From: Erigeron canadensis
Lineage: Eukaryota > Streptophyta > Magnoliopsida > Asterales > Asteraceae
Assembly (NCBI RefSeq): GCF_010389155.1
Contig: NC_057767.1
Span: forward strand, 19,851,723-19,915,722
Direction of reading: 5' to 3'
Length of the DNA stretch: 64,000 nt
Shown here: piece by piece, positions 31,515-42,721 of the stretch
Numbering within the stretch: position 1 is the first letter of the stretch
Layout: every line of letters starts with the position of its first letter
Notes under the pieces: generated by a model
Database searches by the model: none
What the model was told of the DNA's origin: nothing
What the model saw: the letters and a program-made list of their open reading frames with translations, nothing else
Program-made: the position numbers and the translations under genes

Positions 31515-33944
31515 TTTCTCAGTTTCTCAATCAAAAACATATTCTCCCTCCATGAATTTATCAAAATCATCTTTTGTGAAAGATTTCAATGAAGGTTGAT
31601 TATTTCAAATTCTTTTGAATGTTTTGAAAAATCAGGAATCTTGGTGTCCAACTTCACATCACAGGTAGTCTCGGAAATTAGGTCAACTTGAACTGACACA
31701 TCTTTGGTCTCACAAGAAAATTGAGTAGAAGTATCAACACCTATACTAGCACTAAGCTTAGGGTGACCAACTAACTCATCAATAGTATTGCATGTGAAGA
31801 ACCTATAGAAGTACCATATCAAAACTACACTATGCGCAAGATCTTCATCAGATAAATCAGATTGCACATAATCATCAGCTATAAGGGTAGCAGTATTTTG
31901 ACAATTACATTCAGAGAATTAGTCAAGGTCTGAGTGTAGAAATTTGTAGATGAATCACAAGTAGTCTGGGTAGAATGGTCTACTAAAGAACTTAGGTCAG
32001 TTTGAGTAGAAACATTCACACAAACAATAAATATATCCTCTGAATTCGGACTTTGAGACTTTAGGTGATTGATAACTTTTTGTTGAGATTCCACCTTTTG
32101 TTGTAAACCTTTTATTTGTTTTTCCAAAAATGTGGATGGAACATACATTTTAGTTGGTTTAGGTGGAGTACCGACAGATTCTTGGTTTTGAAAATTTGAT
32201 GCAATTTCTTCCTATTTAAAAATTGAAGATTCTTTTATTTCGTACGAAGCATTTAGAGCATCATAATTAACCAGAAATTCAGTTTTTGGTATTTTCTTAA
32301 CTTCATCGGTCTCAAATTCGTCATCCAATAGACGAATGAATTGTTGTATCATACCAAGTCGAAGGAATTTATCATCATACAAAGGTTCAATTTCATCTTT
32401 GGCTTTTTGTAATGGTGTGATATTCTCAAATCCCAACCCGAGAAGAAGATCCTTTTTGTCAATTTTTGACTTGTTGAAGTAGGTAGTGAAATCCAAGGAA
32501 GGATTTTGTTCAACTCTATACAACTTTTCTTGATAGAAAAGTATATTCTTTTTAAATTCCTCAACTTGTTTTTCAAGATTCTCAATCTCAATGTCTTTTA
32601 GAAAACATTTATGATTTAAGTCAGAGATCTTCCTTTCGAGTTCAACATTGTTTGGTTCAGCTTCTTGAAGCTTTTTATTAAGAATATCAACATCCATTTG
32701 TCTAGCATTTGCCCAAAGCCATTCATTAGTCTTTTGAGTTTCAAGATCTTGATTGGCTTTTTCAAGATCATGAATGGTCTTTTCAAGATTGTGACATTTT
32801 TGCAATAACTTAAAATCAGGAGAGACATTCAACTCACATTCTTTAGCCAACATTTTATTCTTATATGTTTGAGAATCTTGTTTTAAGCATCATGATCAAA
32901 AAGTAATTTTGAATGTTCTTCAAGAAGTTTCGAAAATTCACTTTTAGACAACGAAATGCTATTTTTTAACTTTTTGTTTGTTTTGGCTAAAGATTTGATA
33001 TGAGTTGTCAAGTTTGACAAAGCTAATCTACATGACTCTTTATATTTAATCAATGAAAAAGTAGAGTCGAGATTTACCTCATCATTTGGGAATTCATCAT
33101 CAGTGCTTTCAGCTTCAAAGACTTTGTCCTTGGCCAACCTCTCCATAAAGCAAACATTAGCAGAGAGATCTTCATCTTCATCATCTGAGAGCAATAGCCA
33201 TTTGTCATCTTCAGCGAGTAATGCATGTCCTGCTTCAACTTGTTTGGCTAAAAGCATCTTCTGCTTGTAGTACTCGTAGTTCTACTTTCGAGGTTGCTTA
33301 CAATCAATAGCAAAATGACCAGGAACACCACAGTTGTAGCACTTTTTGTCTGATGCCTTACCCTTCTCAACAACTTGTTTCTCATTACCTTCCTTCTTTT
33401 CACCATATTTTGTTCCACTTGCTTCACCTTGCTCATAACTTTTGGAATGATAGTGCTCTTTTGTGGGAAATGCACTTGTAGAAGAAGTGCGAAGATTGTT
33501 GTTTGTTGGCCTCGCTTTGTAAAATTTCCTCTTGAAATGCTTTGTTACCGCGGCAAGAGCTTGATATAGATCATCTGAGACACCATCTCTTGTAGCCAAG
33601 ATATCATCTTCCTCCTCATCCGATGAAGAAACAACTATCATTTGCTTCTTAAGAGCTTCAGAAACCTTCCTCTCAACTATTACTGCCAAAGGAACAGAAG
33701 ATATAACTTCTGGCATTTTGCTTGATGAAGCTTTGTTTAGAACTTGATTTTCATTGAGTTTGAAGGATTCATAAAGAGTATGAATGGTGAACTTGGTCAG
33801 ATTTTGATGTTGCTTAATCTGTGTTCCAAATTCATCCCATTCTGGACCAAGAGCTTTGATGAATTTGATGTTTAACTCAATCTCTGTTTTCTTGACATTG
33901 TTCTTTCTCAGTTCATTTATGACATTGCAAAACTTGTAGTAGGC
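31515..33944 (-). pseudogene. gag: Gag of element O, middle and 3' part, truncated by element G
   Basis: Reads leftward from the Y insertion. Gag core (FCNVINELRKNNVKKTEIELN, LTKFTIHTLYESFKLN), zinc knuckle CYNCGVPGHFAIDC (near 33310), an acidic stretch (LLSDDEDEDLSANVC), coiled coils (LEKQVEEFKKNILFYQEKL) and QT motifs (VNVSTQTDL, VDHSTQTTC). It aligns with the Gag of Y over its length. Breaks: TAG at 33282, a 2-bp deletion causing a frameshift near 32880, a stop at 32212, frame loss near 31880, and an abrupt end at 31515 where the gypsy LTR begins, corresponding to about nucleotide 38335 of Y. Confidence 0.85.
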
Positions 33945-33949
33945 AGACT
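33945..33949. repeat. Target-site duplication of Y (left copy)
   Basis: AGACT directly before the TG of Y at 33950. The same five bases follow Y at 45729-45733. The gag frame of element O is continuous across one copy of this pentamer, proving the insertion. Confidence 0.95.
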
Positions 33950-34270
33950 TGTTAGAAATCCAAAAATAGTGATACATTATAATTTAAGTTATGGACTTAC
34001 TTGTTGTTAAGTCATGAGTTGATAATTTCTAAGGTTGAGGGGCTAATAGTGTTAATTAGCATAGTTAGATAGTTTGGACTATAAATAACCCTCAATTACT
34101 TAGAAATTATAACTTTGGCAGATTAACAACACATTCTTCATACAATTACTCCTGAATATCACACTCTTGATTCCAATTATCTCTCAATACACACACAAAC
34201 ACCAAGAACACACACACTAACCAAACACCATTATTGAAGTGAATTCAGTTGAAAAATCGTGTTGATTACA
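33950..34270 (+). repeat. 5' LTR of Y with TATA box
   Basis: TGTTAGAAATCC...GTTGATTACA, 321 bp. TATAAATA at 34080-34087 is a good core promoter, so transcripts would start near 34110. Confidence 0.95.
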
Positions 34271-34272
34271 TT

Positions 34273-34284
34273 TGGTATCAGAGC
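34273..34284 (+). other. Primer-binding site of Y
   Basis: TGGTATCAGAGC, complementary to the initiator-Met tRNA 3' end, two bases after the LTR. Confidence 0.92.
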
Positions 34285-35470
34285 AAACATCGTTCTGATC
34301 TCGATCCATAACTGAGTTCAATCACATCTCAACACAAATCACCTTTAATTCTGTTTTATTTCTATTTCTGTTCGTCATTTTTTTTCACTGAAAATCCAGA
34401 AATTAACCTATCAAATCACATAAAATCACAGATGTTTGTTCACCGTTCGATTCCTCATAGTTAATAACATAATTCTCTCAAGTTTCATGTTCTAATTCAA
34501 TCTGGATCAAAAATTCAGATTTTGAGTTTTTGGCGGTAAATTTTGGGATTTGATTCTGTTGTGTTAGAAGCTAAGTGTTGTTAATCGGATCATTGCTGAG
34601 GTGAAAACAAACTGTTTGCAAGTGGTTTCATGTTCCAATTCTCAGAAAATCAAAAGATATTGAAGTTTCAAATATCGTCAATGGAGTTGTTCATGTTCAG
34701 AGGTTGAAGACTACTGTGTAAAGCTAAAACGATATTATTTAGATCGTTTCAGTTTTTCTTTTCTTCATACTTTCATATCAGTATTGTGGAGTGTCAAACG
34801 ATTCAAATTTTGATCGTTTTGACAAGTGTGGTTGTTGAGATAAGAGTTGATTGTGGCTAACTGATCCTTTGGATTGGTTTTGGTCAATTCAATTCTTGAA
34901 AGATAAACAAGTTATTGAAAAATTCTGAAGAGAATCCAAAACGATCTCTTTTAGATCGTTTCAGTTCTCTTAGAAACTAGAACGATCTCTTTTAGATCGT
35001 TTCAAGTTTCATCTGAATTTTTTTGGTTTGAGTAATTCCTGAAGAGTGTTGTTTGGAAATCATCCTACTTTTGGGTAGCTGATCTTCGTGATTGGTTTTG
35101 CTCAATTCATTACATTCCAGTTCATACCAAAACTCTGCCCAAATCATTTCAGATTACTTAGAATTTTTCCTTCTTCTGAAAATCGTTTTACTATCAGATC
35201 ATTTCATTCTTACTTCAAAATAGATCGTTTCATTTTAATCCCAGATTAGATCGTTTCATTCTTACTCCAAAACAAATCGCTTCATTTTTAATTCAATTTA
35301 GATCGTTTCAGTTTCACTCCAATTCAGATCGTTTCATACTTACACCAAATCAAATAGTTTCTTTTTCCATTTCAAATTCAGATCGTTTCAGTTTCATTTC
35401 AAATTAGATCGTTTCATAGTTTCCAAATTTCTTCAAAAACAATTCAATTCTCAATTCAAATCAATTTCAA
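34285..35470 (+). repeat. Leader of Y with a dispersed AGATCGTTTCA array
   Basis: A 1.2-kb untranslated leader. The 11-mer AGATCGTTTCA occurs exactly nine times (34741, 34953, 34994, 35222, 35248, 35300, 35326, 35380, 35406), with several one- or two-base variants (34811, 35196, 35275). Two copies form hairpins with an upstream inverted partner: AAACGATCT/AGATCGTTT at 34939-34961 and AACGATCT/AGATCGTT at 34981-35001, both with loop CTTTT. The intervals are irregular (24-54 bp in the 3' cluster), so this is not a simple tandem array. Confidence 0.9.
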
Positions 35471-38400
35471 ATGACTACTCGTGAAGCACTGTCTCTGGGA
35501 ACTGATACAAGACCACCAGTTCTTTATCGTGGTAATTATGGACTTTGGAAGAAAAGGTTCATGGATTACATTGAACGTCAGACAAATGGTCACATGCTTA
35601 AGGACTCAATCATCAATGGACTTGCTATGCATCGTCATCCCACTACTCGTACTATTTTGACTCCTGATCTTTTGAACGCCGAACAAAGAGATCGTACTGC
35701 TGCTGACAACAGAGCTAGGTCATGCTTGTACCAAGCACTTCCTGATGAGATTTATGGCTCAGTTGATTCTTACGACACAGCAAAGGAGATTTGGGATGAA
35801 GTTGCTAGACAAATGGAAGGTTCTGATGTAACTTCAACAATTCGACTGACAAATGTCTTAACCGAATTTGACAATTTTCAGAAATCTTCAAATGAATCTC
35901 TTGAGTCCGTCTACTACCGATTTTGCAATGTGATCAATGAACTGAGAAAGAACAAGGTCAAAAAAGATGAGATTGAGTTGAACATCAAGTTTATCAAAGC
36001 ACTTGGTTCAGAATGGGAAGAATATGGAACCCAAATCAAGCAACATCAAGATCTGACCAAATTCACCATTCATACTCTTTATGAATCTTTCAAGTTGAAT
36101 GAGAGCAAAGTTCTAAGCAAAAATTCATTCAACAAAGTGCCAGAAGTTGTATCTACTGATCCTTTGGCATTGGTTGTTGAACGAAAGGTTTCTGAGGCTC
36201 TTAAAAGACAAATGACTATTGTTTCTTCATCTGATGAGGAAGGAGAAGATTACTTGGCTCCAAGAGATGGTGTTCCTGATGAATTCTACCAAGCTCTTGC
36301 CGCTGTTACCAAGCATTTCAAGAAGAAATATTTCAAAGCGAGGCCAACTAACAACAATCTTCGAACTTCATCAACAAGTGCATTTCCAAAGAAGGAACAA
36401 TATCATCACAAGAGTTTTGAACAAGGTGAAACAACTGTCTCCAAGCAAAGAGACAAGAAAGCAGATAATGAGAAACAAATCATGGAGAAAGAGAAGAAAT
36501 CTGACAAAAAGTGTTACAACTGTGGATTTCCTGGTCATTTTGTTGTAGATTGCAAACTGCCTCGCAAAAAGGATTATGCATACTATAAGCAAAAGATGCT
36601 TCTAGCAAAGCAAGTTGAAGCCGGTCAAGCCTTGATTGCTGAAGATGACAAGTGGCTCTTGCTTACTGATGATGAAGATGAAGATCTGTCTGCCAATGTA
36701 TGTTTCGTGGCAAGGTTGAGCAAAGAAAAGATGCTGGAGGCTGACAACACTGACGAGGAATATCCTGATGATGAGGTAAATCTCGACTCTACTTTTTCAA
36801 CAATTAAGGATAAAGAGTCTTGTAGAATTGCCTTATCAAACCTGACAAATCATTACACTTCTTTAGCCAACAAAAACAAGAAATTGAAAAATAGCATTGT
36901 CTTTTCAAAATGGGAATACACAAAACTTCTTGATGAAAATTCTAAACTTCTTTTTGATTATGATGCTATGAAACAAGAATTTCAAAACTACAAAGAAAAA
37001 ATGTTGGTCAAAGAATGTGAAATGAATGCATCTCCTGACTCTAAGTTATTGAAAAAGTGTCATAATTTAGAAAAGACCATACTTGATCTTGAAAAGGCCA
37101 ATTAAGATCTTGAAGTTCAAAAGACCAATGAATGGCTACGTGCAAATGCGAGACAAATGGATACTGATATTCTGAATAAAAAGCTTCAAGAAGCTACACC
37201 AAAAACAATTGAACTTGAAAGAAAAGTTTCTGATTTAAATCATAACTGTTTTTTAAAAGGCATTGAGATTGAAAATCTTGGAAAACAAATTGAGGAACAT
37301 AAAAAGAATATACTTTTCTATCAAGAAAAGTTGTACAAAGTTGAACAAAACCCTCTTTTGGATTTCACTGCCTATTTCAATAAGTCAAAGATTGATAGAT
37401 CAGAACTTCTTCTTGGGTTGGGATTTGAGAATATCACTCCATTGCAAAAAGCCAAAGAAAAGATTGAACCCTTGTATGATGAAAAGTTTTTGAGACTTGG
37501 TATGGTTCAACAATTCATACGTCCATTGGATGACGAATTTGAGACTGATGAAGTTGAGAAAATTCAAAACAATAAATTTTTGGTTAATTATGATGCCATC
37601 AACACTTCTTATGAAATGAAAAAGTCTTCAATTTTTGAATTAGAAGAGATTGCGTCTAATTTTCAAAACCAAGAATCTGTAGTCTCCCCACCTAAACCAA
37701 CTAAAGTGTATGTTCCATCCACAATTTTGGAAAAACAAATAGAAGGTTTACAACAAAAGGTGGAATCTCAACAAAACCTTATCAATAATCTAAAGTCTCA
37801 AAGTCCGAATTCAAAAAATGAATCAATTGTTGTTGATATCAAGAAAGTTTGTGTGAATGTTTCTACACAAACTGATTTCAGTCTGTTAGTAGACCATTCA
37901 ACTCAGACTGCTTGTGTTTCATCTACTTGTTCCTCCACCCAAACCTTGACTGATTCTTTTGAGTATTCATGTCGAAATACTGCTACTGAAATAGCTGATG
38001 ATTATGTGCAATCTGATTTATCGAATGACGAACTTGCGCATAGTTTAGTTTTGATATGGTACTACGTTAGGTTTTTCACTTGTGAGTTTCCTGAAGAGTT
38101 AGTTGTTCACCCTAAGCCTTGTGCTAGTATAGGTGTTGATACTTCTACTCAATTTTCTTGTGAAACCAAAGAAGCGTCACTTCAAGTTGATTTTATTCCT
38201 GAGACAACCAATAGTGTGAAGTTGGAAAACAAAACTCCTAATTTTTCAAAATTCTCTCCGGTTTCACCATTCAACAAATCTGATTTTGATAAATTCATGG
38301 AGGGAGAATATGTTTTTGATTCTGAAACTGAGAAAAAGATTGAATCTACCAAAATCAAAGTTGAATCAAAAGAGGAATCTCCAAAATCGTTTTTCAAAGC

Positions 38401-39264
38401 TCCAACTTCATATTATTCAAAGAAACAGGTTACTTCCAAACCCATCAAGACTGAACCAAAGACTGTCACCAAACCAAGAATCAATAAGTTAAAAACAAAG
38501 TGTCCTAACCCAGAAAAGCATGTCAAAACCAAGCAAGATGAGACCAATCCCAAAATAAAATACAACAAAGTGAAACTTCTGGAAATCAATTCAAATGTTT
38601 CTTTGTCTAGCCCTCATTCTAGTTCAAATTCTAAAGTGTCTAAGTCTAGCTCAGTTTTGCTAACTAGGGATGCTTCAAATGGTGCAACTAGGTATAGGGA
38701 TAGATATGACTGGTTTCTCATGATAAATCTAAGAAACAAGAAGTTTCTGCACCTCCAAAAGAGTCTAAAAAGATAAAAGTGCTTCAAAACCTTCATTCTA
38801 ATCTTCTTAATGCCAATCCAACAGGTGGAAAGAGCTTGATTAGTGAGTCTAAATGGGTAACTAAGTCATTAGTACCTAAGATCACTAATGTTGATAAAAA
38901 GAAGAAAAGGCAAAGAAGAAAAGATGGTAGAAAGAAGAAGCATGTTTCTGTTGAGTCAAACAATTTATCTTTTGAGTCCTCTGTGTTAAACAATGTTAAT
39001 GATGCCAAGGCTAGGCCTTGTGATGTTGTAAACAATGTTAATTCTTGCTTTCAGATGCATGGTTTGAATGCTGGTAAACATGTTACTTTTGATTCATGCA
39101 TTAATATTCGATTGTTTAATCCAAATATGCTTATTGATAATGTGCTTGTTAACAAGTATGTTGACACGAAAGCATGTTTGTATGCATTTCCTAAGTTATA
39201 TCCCCTGCCTGTATTAACTAACTACAAAGGACCCGTCTTTAAGTGGGTACCTAAAGTCGGTTAA
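35471..39264 (+). pseudogene. gag: Gag of Y, nearly complete, two breaks
   Basis: About 1,260 codons from ATG 35471 (MTTREALSLG). Residues 1-250: Gag core (VLYRGNYGLWKKRFMDYIER, LTKFTIHTLYESFKLNESKV). Zinc knuckle CYNCGFPGHFVVDC near residue 350, an acidic stretch (LLTDDEDEDLSANVC), then long coiled coils to about residue 640. Next come LC8-type QT motifs (VNVSTQTDF, VDHSTQTAC, SSTQTLTD; about 37855-37955), an S/T/K-rich part and a basic C-terminus (KKKKRQRRKDGRKKK) ending FKWVPKVG. Breaks: TAA at 37103-37105 where element O has a glutamine codon, and a frameshift near 38700. Sirevirus Gag is known to bind dynein-light-chain-8 proteins. The TAA at 39262 is the natural Gag end. Confidence 0.9.
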
Positions 39265-39279
39265 ATTTTTTGTTTGCAG

Positions 39280-42200
39280 GAAATAACCATCTGTGTATGG
39301 ATACTCGATTCCAGGTGTTCAAAACACATGACTGGCAATAAATCATTACTCAAGAATTTTGTTGAAAGATTCATGGGAACTGTTCGTTTCGGGAACAACA
39401 ATTTCGCTCAAATTCTAGGTTATGGAGATATTGAAAGAAACGGAATTGTCATCAAGAAAGTTCATTATGTTGAAGGCCTGAGTCATAACTTGTTCAGTGT
39501 TGGACAGTTCTGTGACAACAATCTTCAAGTTCTTTTTCGACAATCTCTGTGCAAAGTCCAAACTCTAGATGGAGTGGATATCCTATGCGGAGATCGTGAA
39601 GACAATCTTTTCACAGTTAATCTTGATGATAACCAACCAACTGATAATATCTATCTTGTTTCAAAAGCTACTTCGAAAAATTCTTGGTTGTGGCACAGAA
39701 GGCTTTCTCACTTGAATTATTAAACCATCAATGCTTTAGTCAACAAGCAACTTGTTGAAGGTTTGCCTGACTACAAATATGAAAGTGAGCATGTCTGTCC
39801 TTCTTGTGCAGTTGGGAAGATCAAAAGAACTTCTCATAAACCAAAGAAAACACCACACATTTTGACACCTCTTCATTTGCTTCACATGGATCTTTGTGGG
39901 CCTATGAAAGTACAAAGTAGAAACGGGAAGAGATATATTCTGGTTATCATTGATGATTATTCTAGATACACTTGGGTCAAGTTTCTTGCTTCAAAAGATG
40001 AAACAACTCAAATACTGATCGATTTCATCACTTCCACTCAAGTGAATCTTCAACTTCCAGTCCGTTATATCCGTTCAGATAACGGTACTGAGTTCAAAAA
40101 TGCTATCTTCAATGAATTTTGCAAATCAAAAGGCATTTCTCACCAATTCTCTGTTGTTCGTACCCCGCAAAAAAATGGTGTTGTTGAAAGGAGAAACCGT
40201 ACGCTGGTGGAAGCAACAAGAACAATGCTTGCTTATTCCAAGTTACCATCAAACATGTGGGCTGAAGCTGTTGACACTGCATGTCATACTCAAAATCGGT
40301 CCATCATTAATCAGCGTCATGAGAAGACTCCTTATGAGGTTATTAACAAACGCAAACCCAACATCAATTACTTCTATATTTTTGGGTGTGTCTGTTATAC
40401 CTTGAATGATCGGGAAAATGTTGGAAAGTTTGAAAGGAAAGGTGACGAAGGTTACTTTGTTGGTTACTCAAAGACATCGATTGCATATCGCATCTTCAAT
40501 CGTCGAACAAACACGATTCAAGAAACCATGAATGTTTGGTTTGACGAGATGTCAGGCATGATATTTGAACAAGAAAGTTTGCTACCAACAATCAGTGATC
40601 CAAGTACTGCAAGTGCTTCCTCAAGGACGTCTACCTTAGCTTCAAAATTCAAGAAATATCCAACTCCAACAAGTAAGAGCTAGATATTCTTTTGAAGAAT
40701 TCTACAATTCAAAACCAATTCAAGAAAAGGAACCTCAAGTCATCATTGAACCAATTCCGAACAATGACCCCATTCAAACAAATGAATCAGTTCCAGACAA
40801 CAATCATGAATCATCTTCAAATTCTACAGAGCAAGAAGAATCATCTTCAAGTGATATTTATTCTCAAAAGAATGATCAAGAAGAACCTTCTCAAATCACC
40901 CAAACAACAAATCCATCATATACTCCAAATGTGTATGTACCACTGGATTTTGACCATCCAAATTTTGAGGAAAGAGTTCTTCCAAGCTATGATTCCATTG
41001 CTCAACAGAACTCTGGATTTAATGATGATAATGTTGACCTTCATCAACAAAATCCTCTTCCTCATGACAACAAGTGGTCACGTATGTGTAAAGATCATCC
41101 TATAGAACAAATCATCGGAGATCCACAAGCTGGTGTTTCTACTCGTACTACAGTCAATGAGTGTCTTGTTGCACTTTCACTGAGTAACATTGAAGCCAAA
41201 ACCGTCTCTGAAGCTCTTTGTGATCCAGAGTGGGTTAAAGCAATGCAAGATGAATTAGCTCAGTTTGAAAGACTGAAAGTATGGAGATTGGTTCCAAATC
41301 CAAGAACAGAAGAACCAATTCGCACCAAGTGGATTTTCAAGAACAAGAAGGATGAAAATGGAGTTGTAGTAAGGAACAAAGCTAGATTGGTTGCAAAGGG
41401 TTACTGCCAACAACCTGGTGTGGATTTCGATGAAACTTTCGCTCCTGTTGCAAGAATGGAAGCCATTCGTATATTCTTAGCTTATGCCGCATTCAGAAAC
41501 TTCACAGTGTTTCAAATGGATGTGAAGACAGCATTCTTGAATGGAGAACTCAAAGAAGAAGTTTACGTGGAGCAACCTGAAGGTTTTGTTGATCCTAAGA
41601 AGCCAAACCGTGTCTACAGGTTAGACAAGGCTCTCTATGGTTTGAAGTAGGCACCCCGAGCATGGTATGATTCCTTATCTACTTTCTTACTCAAAGGAGG
41701 CTTTACCAAAGGTACTATTGACCCTATCCTGTTTATTCGTAAGCAAGGTAAACATGTTTTACTTGTCCAAATATATGTTGATGACATTATTTTTGGGTCA
41801 ACCAGTCAAACTTTTTGCCAAAATTTTTCATCTCTAATGGTTAATTATTTTGAAATGAGCATGATTGGGGAAATGAATTACTTTTTGGGTCTACAAATCA
41901 AACAATTACCAACTGGTATTTTTATATCACAAGGTAAATACATAAAAGATATGTTGACAAAGTTTGAAATGACTAACTGTTCCTCAATTTCAACCCCAAT
42001 GGCTGCTCGTACAAACATAAATGCTGATAAAAATGGGAAACCATTTGACCAAAAGAGGTATAGAAGCATGATTGGTTCGTTGTTGTATCTTACAGCATCT
42101 CGCCCAGATATAATGTTTGCAACATGTATGTGTGCTAGGTATCAAGCCACTCCAACTGATTTACATTACCAAGTTGTGAAACGAATTTTTCGTTATCTGA

Positions 42201-42721
42201 AGGGTACACCCAATCTTGGTCTCTGGTATCCAAGGGATACTGGATTCAATTTAACTGCCTATTCAGATGCAGGTCATGCAGGTTGTAAGCTTGATCGTAA
42301 AAGCACATCTGGTACTTTACAATTCTTAGGGGATAAGATTGTAAGTTGGTCATCCAAGAAGCAAAATTGCGTATCACTGTCAACAGCAGAAGCTGAATAT
42401 GTAGCTGCTGCTAGTTGTTGTGCTCAAGTGTTATGAATGAAAACACAACTTACCGACTATGGTCTGAAATATGATCGTGTCCCAATCTATTGTGATTCTC
42501 AAAGTGCCATTGCAATTTCCGTCAACTCAGTCAACCACTCACGTTCAAAACACATTGATGTGAGATATCACTTTCTCAAAGATCATGTTGAGAAAGGTGA
42601 CATCGAACTCTATTTCGTGGGAACTGACCACCAACTCGCTGATTTGTTCACAAAACCACTGGACGAAAAGAGGTTTAATTTCTTAATCTCTAAACTTGGT
42701 ATGCTAAATCTTGATCCTTGA
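39280..42721 (+). pseudogene. pol: Pol of Y: protease, integrase, reverse transcriptase, RNase H; broken
   Basis: Follows an acceptor-like TTTTGTTTGCAG. Protease motif WILDSRCSKHMTG (normally DSGCSRHMTG, so the catalytic glycine is changed to R). Integrase: [56 protein letters not shown]. Reverse transcriptase: [52 protein letters not shown]. RNase H: AYSDAGHAGCKLDRKSTSG and KHIDVRYHFLKDHVEKGDIEL. Breaks: TAA 39721, a frameshift near 40670, TAG 41648 (Gln of GLKQAPRAW) and TGA 42434 (Trp). Natural stop 42719-42721. Confidence 0.92.

Noticed and set aside
15116..31519. A perfect target duplication for element G
   Set aside because: TTTCT follows the LTR at 31515, but the other end of G is missing because element A cut it, so no pair can be made.
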